DNA from: Holacanthus passer
Taxonomy: Eukaryota > Chordata > Actinopteri > Pomacanthidae
Length of the DNA: 64,000 nucleotides
NCBI GenBank assembly: GCA_025331565.1
Contig: JAFREQ010000026.1
Location: 248,001 to 312,000 of the forward strand
Direction of reading: 5' to 3'
Position 1 is the stretch's first letter; each line of letters starts with the position of its first letter. The translations under genes were made by a program, and so were the position numbers. Below are positions 13,307 through 24,266 of the stretch, in pieces. The notes beneath the pieces are model-generated. The model worked only from the letters and a program-made list of their open reading frames with translations, searched no databases and was not told the origin of the DNA.

Positions 13307-13352
13307 GTGACATCATTAATACGACATACTGTCCACGGTGACATCATTAATA
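13307..13352. promoter_or_regulatory. Duplicated GTGACATCATTAATA site
   Basis: The identical 15-mer GTGACATCATTAATA occurs at 13307-13321 and again at 13338-13352, 31 bp apart start to start, with different sequence between. Each copy joins a TGACATCA (CRE/AP-1-like) word to an ATTA homeobox core. This looks like paired transcription-factor sites. No gene is nearby. Confidence 0.4.
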
Positions 13353-14211
13353 AGAGCCGGGGTGCTGACTCTTCCTTAATGGCTCTCTAAATATGACAGG
13401 CTTGACATATTGTCCATGTGGTGGTCCTGTGCTTGTGTGTGTGTGTGTGTATACAGAGAGGCCTGTGCATACACCGCTGCCTGATTTACACTGCAGGTTG
13501 CTGTTTGCAGGGTGCAAGCAAATGTCAGCCAGAGCAGGCTCCCTGTCTTTCTTAAGCAATTAGGGAAACAGCTTCTGTCCCACCCTGCGACACATCCTCA
13601 CACACCTAGACACAAACACAGACACACACTGCTAGTTTCCTGGTTGATGGCCTCCACTGAGCAGAAGATGGATTCTGAATAATTAGGGAGATAATTGTGC
13701 AGGCAGGGGAGAAAGAGAAGATCAATGGCTGATCTTTGAGCGAGTTGTGTGTGTGGGGAGGGGTGGAAGGAGGGTAAATATATGTATTGACTGTCTATAT
13801 GTTCAGTTTAGGTGCTGTTTTAGACAGTGGAAATGTCAGCGCAACCTGGCTCACTAATATCAGTAATATATATAAAAGGTAGAACATACACTCCGACAAT
13901 GCTCCACATAAGAACATATATAAATAAAATAAATATATATGGCAGTAAAAATAATAGAAGCAGAAGTAAAAACGAAATGTGTTCTGAAGTAGTGTGCACA
14001 TAAAAGGCAATGCTACAATGGAAGAGCGTTTCATCCTGTGTCTTTGTTCAGCCTGACATCAGTAGAAACAGACTTCCTTGCCTTTGTTTGGCAGAGAGGA
14101 GAGATGGAACAGAAAAGAGAGATGCAGGTGGGGGAGAGTGTGGCAGGTCAGACTGCACCTGCTAAGCAACGGATATATTGTCATGGCAAGGCTTCTTCGC
14201 CTTGTTCTCTG

Positions 14212-14212
<1 letters not shown>

Positions 14213-14258
<46 letters not shown>
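14213..14258. repeat. (CA)n microsatellite
   Basis: Uninterrupted CA tract of 46 bp, followed about 80 bp later by a CTCCTC-rich pyrimidine stretch (14340-14400). Confidence 0.97.
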
Positions 14259-14259
<1 letters not shown>

Positions 14260-15174
14260 CTCTGACAAAAGCTTGATCAGAGCCTCCTGCATCCTCTTAA
14301 ACTTCTTCCAAATCTTTGTCTCTCTCATGCTCCCACTGCTCTCCTCCTGCGCTCCTCCTCCTCCTCCTTTCTCTCCTCCTTCCACGCTTTTCCTCCCTCA
14401 GACAAAGGTGAGCACACGTCAGACTGACAATCAGACTGAAGCTCAGAGCATGCATATAATTAGAACATACACACACATGCACAGACGACACACGCTGACA
14501 TACATGATGAGTCGCCTACACCTCCCATGGCAGCCAAACAATGAGCCTCACTGACATTCATCTCCATCATATTCATCTGCTGGCAGACTAGAGAAACGCG
14601 GTCGCCCCTGCTATCTGCGAGCTCTTTTCTTCTCATTTTCTCTGTATCATGCATTTACATTTCAGTCCTTTAGCTCACAGACCCTGAATTTTGAATCATT
14701 CATTTATTATCTAGGCTACCAACAAAGGCAAACAACTGGGACACCATCACCGCCATCACTATTAATAGAAGTTCCTCTGCAGTGCATATTGTAAAGGGTT
14801 ATTATAATATGTGGGGCAGACATAGAGAGGAAGAGCCTAACGGGGGAGGAAGAGAGGAGGGATAAGAGACATATTAAAGACAGGGAGGGCAGCTGTGGGT
14901 TTAATGCTGTACCAGATAGGCAGTGGCAGGTCGAAGCCTGAACTCGTCAGACACATCTCCATATGAAAGGAGCTCTGTGCCACTCTAAACACCATGTATG
15001 CATTTGTAATGCAGCTCAAACATAGGACTGGGAATTCATCCATCGCTACATGTGAGTGTGTGCGTGTGCTTAAGCAGGTGCTCAGAGGACAAATAGTAAT
15101 CAATCTGAATTCAACTAGTCCTGTCTCCACCTGGCACACAACACATCCACCGGCCACACCCCTGAATAGGACAG

Positions 15175-15345
15175 GTCATTTTTTGAGCATCCATCAAGCC
15201 GTGTCATGCAAATAAAAAAGGAACCGGAGCTGTGATAACTAGGTGTCCACCCCTTTAATTACAGCTTAACTGATGTTAAGCAGTGACGTTATGATGTCTA
15301 AATGAGTTTTTCACAGCGTGCCACCTTCCATGTTTGAATTATAAA
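15175..15345. promoter_or_regulatory. Candidate conserved non-coding element
   Basis: Unique sequence with an octamer-like ATGCAAAT word, a TTTAATTACAG homeobox-like word, GTGACGTTATGATG (CRE-like) and TGTTTGAATTATAAAAG. It carries no repeats and no open frame. The function is inferred from motif density only. Confidence 0.28.
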
Positions 15346-16498
15346 AGAGAAAATCTCCAGCAGGGCAGGCCTGTCTGTCTTTGTGTCTCCCTGCCTGTCG
15401 GTTGATCCATGATCTCAGACTGGAACGGTGCAGCTTACAGTAAAGCTGGCAGCTGACTGACAGCTTAAGTCAAAAACATGAAATATGTTATGTTTCAGCA
15501 CCTCCCGACAGACGACACCCTGGGGATGGATAGTTAACTTTAATGGTTTGTTTAGTTTGGAGACATGCATGGGTGTGTGTGTGTGCATGAGCCTGTGTGT
15601 GTTTATTTTCAAGCATGGGGGCATTAAAATTGCAACAGGGCTGTGTGGGCTGGTGACTTCACGCTCACTTAATTGGCCAACTTGGTTATTTCCGTGCAAC
15701 ACTTAACTTCCACAGGCAGACCCGGATCTACCACACACACATATGTAGAAACACACACCTGCTAAAAGCTGAATCTAAACATAAAATCTGCCTTTGCCAG
15801 ATGTTATTTTCTCCTTCCAAGATTTAATGCAGACAAGTAGCTTCCATGAGTTTGTGCATACTGTGAAAAAAAGTATGTTCGTGCTGTGTGTAGTTAAAGA
15901 TTTTTGAGAGAAACTGTAATGTCATCGTCAGGTGCTTAAATGACAAGAAATCCCCTCTTTCCAGCCTAAAAACACAACAAAAAATGACAAAAGAGCTTAG
16001 AACCACCACAGCCAAGTTCTAGCTCCCTTCTAGCTTCAAAAAGTGTTTTATGGATCCAAGCATCCTGCTGGGGAACTTTATTCATTCATTCAAAGACATG
16101 CAGCACACTTACTTTTCAGAGACTGAAACATTTTCTGCAAAATGACATATCTGGGTTTTAAACAGTGCGAGCAGTTTCACTGGAAACTCCATCAGACTTG
16201 ATAGGGAAATAGCTTTTTCAGCAGAGTAATATAACGTGCATGAATGAGTGTGTGCACATGAAGCAAGAAAAAATTGTAACCACACACAGTGACAGAAATG
16301 AGAAATAACACCATTATGTCTTCTCAGCAAAACACAGAGGGCCATAATGGAATAATCTGCTAAACACATTAGCTAAACATTATACTGTCACAAGGTGGTT
16401 GATATGCTATTAACAACTACCACTATTACTGAACTGTAGGAGCAGTGTGATCATCAGTGGGGGTTCTGCTGCTGCAGACGTGAAAGTCCTCGAGGATT

Positions 16499-16501
<3 letters not shown>

Positions 16502-16539
<38 letters not shown>
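16502..16539. repeat. (AC)n microsatellite
   Basis: Uninterrupted AC tract of 38 bp. The complementary GT tract begins about 140 bp downstream. Confidence 0.97.
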
Positions 16540-16540
<1 letters not shown>

Positions 16541-16678
16541 ATACTGGTTTATTAGTAGTGTTTTTGCCTTTTTCTGTCCATAAACAGATCTGTCAGAGCA
16601 ACAGAACACAACAGACTGGCAAATCCAGTTATCCTACATCCACAGAGGAAATGACCTGGACCAGGCCATCTGTGAGTG

Positions 16679-16680
<2 letters not shown>

Positions 16681-16749
<69 letters not shown>
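16681..16749. repeat. (GT)n microsatellite
   Basis: Uninterrupted GT tract of 69 bp, the longest in the window. It directly abuts a dispersed fish repeat. Confidence 0.98.
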
Positions 16750-16751
<2 letters not shown>

Positions 16752-16949
16752 CATGATAGCTTCTTTCGGAGACACATTTCAGACTCAAGACGAGTTAACT
16801 GCGGAAGGCTGGTGCAATTGGGGACAAAAGCTGTGTCTCCAGTTGGAAAACAGTTAATTTTTGGGTAAGTGGTTTGGGTCAGAGTCAGGGTTAGTCTCCA
16901 GGAAATGAATGTAAGTCCATGTAATGTTCGCAAAAGTGACCTTACTAAA
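16750..16949 (-). repeat. Microsatellite-bounded dispersed repeat, copy 1
   Basis: About 200 bp, bounded by a 69-bp GT tract on the left and a shorter GT tract (about 16950-16966) on the right. Its reverse complement matches 24005-24266 over many words, including GGAGACTAACC, GTCCCCAATTGCACC, CTTACATTCATTTCC and GTCTTGAGTCT. Fish genomes carry a dispersed sequence of this kind, with TCCCCAATTT and CCTAACC words next to CA tracts. I cannot name its family. Confidence 0.75.
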
Positions 16950-17280
16950 TGTGTGTGTGTGTGTGTTTTAATGTGTGTTAGAGAGAGCAGAATGGGGTGG
17001 GTATAAAGCAAAAGGGAGAGTTTGCCGTTGATGCTCATGTGTTATTCATGAGAGTGTAGAGAATTTGCAGAATAAAAGCTCTTTCAAACATTAAGCAAAA
17101 GAGAGGACAGCAAAGTAAGGAAGAGAAGGGGAAAAAACAGCGAGGCAGAAAGTATGACTTCACTTGGCTTTTTGCTGTTTTATCTCAGTCCCTCCATCTT
17201 CTACCCTCTCTTTTGTTTCCATTCTGAGGCTGTCAGACGGAAGACAGCAATGTAAGGACTGAAAGAGTCCCAGACAACCA

Positions 17281-17375
17281 GAGGAAGAGCAGAGAGGCAG
17301 GGGAGGAAAAGGGGGAGCAGACAGGGGGAGAATCTGTGGCGAGGAAAGGAGAGGAAAAGAAAGGAAAGGAAAGAA
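17281..17375. repeat. Polypurine tract with GGAAA repeats
   Basis: Mostly G/A on the plus strand. It includes several GGGG runs (about 17300-17330) and tandem GGAAA units (17341-17375). Triplex or G-quadruplex formation is possible. No gene overlaps it. Confidence 0.75.
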
Positions 17376-17559
17376 CTGGGGTTGTATAAAAGACCGAGGT
17401 GATAGGAGAGGACTGAAGGAGTAAAGCTCAGGGAGGCAGATGGGCTAAATGAGGGCAGTGTAATGTTCCAGGTGCCACATTTCAGGATGAAAGCAGCAGG
17501 AGAAACATGTCACTGTTGTCTCTCTGATCCACTGAGACACAGTCTGACTGACATTTGAA

Positions 17560-18200
17560 AAGGAAACTGACAACAAATTGGCTCTATTAGCCTTTAGATA
17601 GGCTTACAAATGGAGACAAACAAACAATTATTAATGTTGTACAAACACAATGCACCTTAATACGCAAATGCAATTAAAAATATTTGCAAACAAGGCCGTG
17701 TCTAACCAATTACAAACGCTGGATGTGTTAATTGCGGCCAACACTCGTAGAGCAGTGGGGACCGATGGATCTGTTTCTACTTGTGCATGAATTAGAAAAC
17801 CACTGGCCCTGTTTTCTTATGAAACATGAAGGAATGATGCAGCATTTTTTTTTTAAATTGTGCATATTTCAAAGCTTATTTTGCCCCTTTATGAGCTGCT
17901 GTAAGAAAAAAACTGTAATTAATTATATTCCCCTTAGATTCCAGCAATTAATTTTTCTCCCCCATAATGGAATTTTTAATTGCAGTGATTGGTCCCAAGT
18001 GGTTGCTGCAGGGCATATGTTCATGACAAATGTTCTTATTAAAGTTTTTGCACATAGGAAAACACTGGTAAATGCAAACAAGTGTGCAATCACTGTCAGA
18101 CACCAATAAAGCCAAATAATGTCCTAATGCAACTTTCATTAAAGGTCTTTGGGAGAGCGGAGAGAACCCAAATCTCTGATTGAACTGACGGCGGTCGAGT
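17560..18200. promoter_or_regulatory. Strong enhancer-like AT-rich block
   Basis: About 640 bp without any dinucleotide repeat. It is packed with homeobox cores (TAATTAATTA near 17916, CAATTAATTT near 17945, TTTTAATTGC near 17974), a forkhead-like TTGCAAACA, SOX-like CAATAAAG, CCAAT boxes and an AAAGGTC nuclear-receptor half-site (18140-18146). A chance open frame (17732-18109) crosses it but has no protein-like character. This texture is typical of deeply conserved non-coding elements near developmental genes. Conservation is inferred. Confidence 0.42.
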
Positions 18201-19087
18201 TGCAATGCGACAGGTTTCGACTATGAAGAAGAATGCCTGGAATAAAAAAGACGATATCTCTGGTTCTGCTTCATTGAATTTTATCCTTTTTTTCAAACTG
18301 TCAATCGTGAGTCTGACAATACTATGGAGGAGCACAATGCGAATAGCAAAGCAATCTAAACAAATATCATCTCAAAAGCACATTTTCAAACACCAAGATA
18401 GAGCAGCGAGTGTCTGCAACAGTGAATGAGAGAACCTGTTTGCACAACAGTAGCAAATAAAACAAACTGTTCAGTGCACTGCTTCAGGCTGTGTGGACCA
18501 TTTTTCCATCTCACTACCACCAACATACTGAGTGCACTAAACCTGTGTCTGGAGCACAGCGAGAGTGTGTCTGTGAGGTCAATCCCATAAAAGTGCACCA
18601 GCAGGTGCCTGCTACAGTAAATCACACAGAATTACGCATTCAGTCATACACACAGACACACACGTAAATACACACAACACACATGCATGGTTGAGCTGAT
18701 ACATCCAGACGTCTGACTCCAGATCTCGTAGCCTCTAAGTGCTGATCGTTTCCTTAAATCACCTCTGAGGGAGAAAGATAGAGAGACAGTGAGACTTCGG
18801 TCTTATTTCCTCCTTTTGCTCCCTTGAGTGTGTGCTAATTCAAATCAAATAAAGTGTTGTGTTAGACATAAGGGGCAACCATAACAGATATTTACACCAT
18901 TCATAAAACCGCAGGGGTAGAACAGATGAATGTAGGAGCTCCAGACTCTTTCCAGATGTCTGTCTGATTAAGATGATGCACTGTTATGCTGCTTGGTTCT
19001 GCCAGGGGGGTCTGGCGAGGACTTTACTACAAGCCCTCTGATTGGCTGGCCCCTGAGTGACCCGGAGCTGCTGGGAGTCTTGAGATG

Positions 19088-19420
19088 TCAGACACGATTC
19101 TGAGGAGAGCTGCACGTGTAGCACCATGATGCTCGGAGGTCACAGGAACAGTGTCTGGATTGGTGGTTGTAGGAGAGACTTTTGCACCCTTTTACAGATG
19201 GGTAAAAAAGTGGGTCAAGTGCCTGGTTGTCATTGTTGGGGGGAAGTGTGTCACTGTAATTGCGGTTGGTTGTGGGGCTAATGCGCATGTGCAGCTTTTC
19301 TCTCATCTCAGTGCTTCCAGGTGAATCAACGCTGATTTGTACACCTCCTACTTCTCCTCCCTGTACCTCCCAAACCATCTGGAAGACCTGCTCACAGCTC
19401 TCCGGCACAACCTCACCTGC
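19088..19420 (-). other. Possible terminal exon, unrecognised
   Basis: On the minus strand a pyrimidine-rich stretch ending in TTTTAAAG is followed by 111 codons open to a TGA at 19088. The translation is compositionally normal (starts AGEVVPESCEQVF, contains VQISVDSPGS) and is not a repeat. It resembles no family I can name, and no upstream exon was found. A frame of this length is expected by chance in 64 kb, so this remains only a candidate. Confidence 0.2.
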
Positions 19421-20802
19421 CTTTAAAAGACATAAAAATACCCATTGATAAAAGCATTTATCTGACATCTTTAACCAAAAGAAAAAAAAAATATTTTTAT
19501 CTTTTGTCTTTTAACAGAGCCCCAATGATCTCTCTGACTGGTTTGTTTCAAATGCACACAGGAAGCCTTTAAGTGCCTCAGCTGAACCAGAGGCCATCAG
19601 TAAATCAGCAGAGATCCATATATCAGAGAATATCTGACAACACAGACACAAACGTCAAATAAGAGGAGGTGGCAGTGAATGACCACAATATGTCATTACA
19701 AACAACATCATTATTAGTGCCAATACAAGAGATTGTTGTATTTTACAACAGATAAAGAAGAGCGATGTGAAGTGTGGATGAATGATGGGCACAGCAGGTC
19801 ATTTGGCCATCTGTTGGACAGAGCAGGGAAGAAGGACCTTCGTGCCCATACACATAATCAGCTCAGTCATCCAGGAAAACACAGACCAGTTGTATTGATG
19901 TCACTGATTCAAAATGCACAAGTAATAAAGGATTGATGTGAGAGAAGTGATTAAGATGCAATATTTAAGCCTTTTTCCAAATGCCCTGGGGAGATTCTTA
20001 AGATGGACAGCCTCTCAGGTTATCTACTTGGATCTGGAACTATAATAAATGCAAATTTAGGCCTATTTGTCAATTATTGTCTCACTCTGGAGTCGACCAG
20101 TGCATCATGCTGTTTGTACCCGCTGTTCTTGCACAGGTAGATTTTTTAAATTAGCAATAACAGCAGCAGTACAGGCAGTTTTGTGGAATAACTAAAGAGA
20201 GAAATGGGTATGTAGCATAATTACTGATGCCCAACATGACTGAAAAAGAAAATAACAAACAAAAAATTGAACATGCAGAGGAAAAAAAGTCGCTGCAGGA
20301 TTTTTGAAAGCACAATTTATTGATCTCGATGAAATACAATGTAAAAACAACTCAGCAAGGTCTACTTATCACCACAAAACACGGACTGCCACTGTCATAC
20401 TCAGCTATGGATCATGTGACTATTCTGCTACAGTGAACATTATTGTTTGGCTTTGAAATTGCAATATTTGAATGAAAGGGCTGGGGAAAAAAATATCAAA
20501 ATTTCTGACTGCAGAGAACTCACCACACTGACATCTTTTATGAAGCATGACATTAAGTAAAACAGCCCTTTCTCCATCCATCTTCAGGTAGATATCTCTA
20601 TCTGTCCACCTGACAATCCATCTTAACATCTGACTAACATTCATCCATCCACACATCCACGTAAACATTTATAGAATCCGTCCATCCATCCAGGCAGGGA
20701 GCTGCTCTCTCCTGGGAGAGGCTCAGCTGCCTCCTGCAGCCCTCAGACATGTTTTAATGGTGAGCCTGAACTATATAGGCTCCCCTGGCTCTCCTGAGAT
20801 GC

Positions 20803-20826
20803 GCACACACACACACACACACACAC
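20803..20826. repeat. (CA)n microsatellite
   Basis: Uninterrupted CA tract of about 24 bp. Confidence 0.95.
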
Positions 20827-21965
20827 TTCCACACACACATCAAACACTGCATAAAATTGCATGTATATCAGCAGTGGTCACTTAACCGGCACATTTCTAT
20901 TCGCCTAGGCTCCCTCTTATTTTTAAAAACCATTTCTTTATTCAAATAGTCATTTCTACACCTTTGTTGTTCCATTTCATCTGAGTCCCTGTAAACACTG
21001 GTTATTTTTCTTTCCGTAGTATCCTTTTTGTGTCTTGTTCTTTTGTCCCTTATCTCTCTTCCCTCCAGTCTGTGCCTCTTTCCGACTTTCCCTTTTTCTT
21101 CCCCTTCATCAAAACCACCCGTCTTCTTTCTGCTCTATCCCCCTCTTCCCTTTGCTCTTACTCATTTTTGCATTTGCTCATTCTCACTGGGTAATGTCAT
21201 ACTGCCCTGTAGCGAACGTCTTTGTGCAAATGTGTGAGGACAGGATGTGTGTGACAGAAAGAGACAGACTCAGAGAGAGGGGGAAAAGTTAACTGTGATC
21301 TGCACAGATGGAAGGACACCTGCTCTGTATTGGGGTTTTCAGATGCTCCCTCTCTCTCTCTTTCATGCCCTCATGCAAAAGCACAAACACACACATGCAC
21401 ACACACACAGTTACTTCAGAGAGGCAAACCTGGGCACAACATGAAGGACCATCCTCCTCCTCCCATGGTGCAATGGAGGCAGAGTGACGGATGGGATGGG
21501 GAGAAATGGGAGAGAGATAAAACGGCAATATGGAGCCGTGGAGGCAGGTCCAAAAGGGGGAAAAGGGGGAGTCACAGACAGAAGTGGGGGACAGACAGGG
21601 AGTGGTTCACACATTTGGCAAGTGAAAGTAGCTGTGATAAATCCAGCAGAGTGGCCTTATCTGTTTTGAGTTGTGTGTTTGCATGTGGTGAGTGTGGTCC
21701 TGTGAGGCTGAGAGGGAGCAGGTCTGTACAGCTACAGAAGAGAGAGGTGGGTATTTAGGCCAAGAGGTCCTCATAGTCCACCTCAGGGCCTGTGGCTGGA
21801 CCTGAACTGTAATCGGATTCTTGTGCTTCTGTGTTTGAGGTCCAGGTTATATTTAAATGTAGGGTTTTAAACAGACACAGAAAAGACTCTGCATTGTTCT
21901 ATGCGGAAAGATGAAAGGAAAGGCATCAAACAGTTAACCTTGAATGTGATGCAGTCAAGAACATT

Positions 21966-22500
21966 GTAACGGGGGCTGTGGTAGGACCCAATTGCAACAC
22001 ACAGAAATATGGATAGTCCTTTATTCTCAAAAATACAATTCTTCAGGTACGTGATCACCAAAACTCACAGAAGTGGCCGTGTCCAGGGATTGCCAAAGCC
22101 ACAGCGACAGGCAGACAGAAAACATGAATACAAAGGAACAGGAACAGAAAAAGACACCTCAATGCAGGCAGATCCAAAATAAGGCAGGCAACAAGAGTAT
22201 ATCCAAATATGGTTAACCAACAGTTAGACATGAACACGAGCGAGCATGAAAGAAAGAACAATAAGAAAGAACAATCTGGCAAAGTGAAGTGGAGTGGCTT
22301 ATATAAAGTGCTGATTGGAAACTGAAAACAGCTGGGTGCACAGGTGAGATGATGAGGTGGGAGTGGCTGACAGGTGAAGTGAGGCAGAGGCGGGGTGAGT
22401 GAGAATAGAAGTATGGCAGGTAGAAAATGTGACAGGCTATGACAGACAGAACTTGGACATGACAGGACTACAGCTGACTGGACTATGACATGACTAAAAG
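21966..22500 (-). mobile_element. Probable solo LTR of a retrotransposon
   Basis: Read on the minus strand, the block has the order expected of an LTR: a TATATAAG-type TATA box (about 22297-22305), then an AATAAA polyadenylation signal (about 22020) in GAGAATAAAGGAC, then an end in CCCGTTACA close to 21966. TGTCA words near 22490 could be the 5' end. Fish Ty3/gypsy-type LTRs have this look, including 'gtgctgattggaaactg'-type sequence next to the TATA. No internal polyprotein region and no clear target-site duplication were found. The apparent 150-aa open frame here is incidental. Confidence 0.5.
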
Positions 22501-22509
22501 AGGCCACCC

Positions 22510-23980
22510 AAATAAATTATTTTATCCCATTCAAGTTATCATGGGGCTGAACCAGAAGTTAGCTGACTTGGCTGGCAGAAGTCTCTGGTGAACACGCTCT
22601 ATGGGAACTGAGGCCGGTGGGAGATCCATCAAGTTCTGGGTGACTGACTTGGTGCCTCCAGTGACTTGAAAACCTGACTCTCTTTAGTGAGAGACTCCTA
22701 CAACCTCAAGTGAATAAAAAAAGAGTTCTACCATCTCTACACTGCTCAGCCATGCACACTCCACGCAGTGACGTTGACATGTTTAATGTGTATGTGCGTG
22801 CAACTAATTGCATGTGATGACAGAGATCATACCATCAGGTTAAAAGCAGGTGGGCGGGCTGACGGTCTACAGTTCTGAGGGACTGCAGCTGCCTTGTGTT
22901 ACACAGGTCTTACACTCCAGGCAAATCAGCTTGCCAAGGCACGGGGATTTCTCCTGGTGGTCCCAATGGCCAGTCCGGGTCTGACTTCAATCCTTAATGA
23001 AAGTGTGGGCTCAGATGAGGAGGCATGGTGAATTTTAAAACAATATGTTAGTTCTAGAGATAGAGCAGTGCAGCCCAGCAGGCAAACACACAGCAAAGCC
23101 CGTTACCAGCAGTTCAAATGAGGTTCTTGACACTATGCATGTCAATGAGAAGAGGCTGAAGCTCAAGTGTGTAAAACTCACACAAATACAGAGACGCACA
23201 CACACACAGAGAGAGAAGATGAACAAGAACACACACACAGAAAATCCGGTAACTCACAGAAATACCCGCAATTACTTGCACACATCACTATCTCATTTTA
23301 TTCACTTATGAGCAGATTCACTATAACATAGCCTACAGGTGTCATTAACATTTCAAACATAGAAAATTATGCAAACACCTTGCCACGCTGTGGGGGGCAA
23401 GCAGCTCTGCTCATTTAACACACTCCTCCAGCCACTCAGCCGGAACCGTTTTCTCGTCTGTCAGTGTTAGACGGCTTCACGAAAACAAACATCTTGTCGA
23501 CATCACACACTCTCACATTTACATTAACACACATCCAGACAGGCAGGGAGGCTGAGAGAGACAAAAAATAGCACAGCTAATGCAGCTAAGGAAAACCAAT
23601 TTCAGGAAAAAAACACACACACACACACACACACACGCACATCAACATCTCACACATGAAAGATGGTATCAATGAACATTTTCTGCTCCCATCATCTTTT
23701 CTGACCCTTTTGGATAGACTGTCCAGCCTTGTGCCCGGCAAAACCAATCTGCTCTTATTTCATTTCATCCCAATCTATTCTTTTGCTGGGGTGAACTGAC
23801 CATAGTGTGTGTGTGTGTCTTTATGTGTGTGTGTGTCCATCACACCCAGCGGAGGTCTATGCGCAGGGCCTCAGAATATGAGGTAATCAATCACATCATA
23901 CTGCCTTAGATTAGAGCCACATCGATCTGGTTTCAGCTCTGACAAACAGCCTGACCTAGAATACATCCACCTGGACAGGG
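22510..23980. other. Intergenic, no gene seen
   Basis: Unique to CA-rich sequence, with a CA tract at 23612-23636. Nothing coding or clearly regulatory was recognised. Confidence 0.6.
23612..23636. repeat. (CA)n microsatellite
   Basis: Uninterrupted CA tract of about 25 bp. Confidence 0.95.
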
Positions 23981-24004
23981 CACACACACACACACACACA
24001 CACA

Positions 24005-24266
24005 GTCTTTACTTATGTCACTTTTGGGGAATTTACATAGACTTACATTCATTTCCAGGAGACTAACCTGAAGGACTACCTGACCTTAAGCTAACCCTAA
24101 CCTTTACCTAACCCTAACCTTAACCTAACAATAACCTTAACTGTTGACCTAAAAATCACAGTTTTCCAAATTGAGGACACCACTTTTTGTCCCCAATTGC
24201 ACCGCTGTCCAGAATCAACTGGTCTTGAGTCTAGTGTATATCCCCAATTTGGACATAAGCAAACCC
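24005..24266 (+). repeat. Microsatellite-bounded dispersed repeat, copy 2
   Basis: About 260 bp, bounded by CA tracts at 23981-24004 and 24267-24300. It is the reverse complement of the family member at 16750-16949. It differs by an internal expansion of CCTAAC/CCTTAAC hexamers (24092-24145) that resembles the vertebrate telomere repeat. The right edge runs into an alternating CGCGCACGCGC stretch that favours Z-DNA. Confidence 0.75.

Larger units (their letters stand above)
12650..16500. other. Intergenic, no gene seen
   Basis: The long open frames here (such as 12935-13390 and 14078-14554) are either microsatellite translations or lack splice context and recognisable domains. The block holds the duplicated 15-mer at 13307-13352, the CA tract at 14213-14258, and a unique AT-rich enhancer-like block at 15175-15345. 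Confidence 0.65.
18200..21960. other. Intergenic, one exon-like open frame
   Basis: No known gene was recognised. A minus-strand open frame (19088-19420) has an acceptor-like start and is listed separately. A CTGCCAGGGGGG word (18999-19010) partly matches the CTCF core. A CA tract lies at 20803-20826, and several G runs at 21556-21600 could stack as a G-quadruplex. Confidence 0.6.

Noticed and set aside
12935..13390. 151-aa plus-strand open frame
   Set aside because: Low-complexity segments, no family resemblance, no exon signals; overlapped by an equally plausible minus-strand frame.
14078..14554. 158-aa plus-strand open frame
   Set aside because: Its centre is a His/Thr run translated from the CA microsatellite; there are no splice signals and no recognisable domain.
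16447..17038. Frames of 134-136 aa on both strands
   Set aside because: Pure translations of the AC/GT microsatellites at 16502-16539 and 16681-16749.
22055..22507. 150-aa minus-strand open frame, hydrophobic
   Set aside because: It lies inside the LTR-like block, and its composition follows the pyrimidine-rich strand; no retroviral protein motif was seen.
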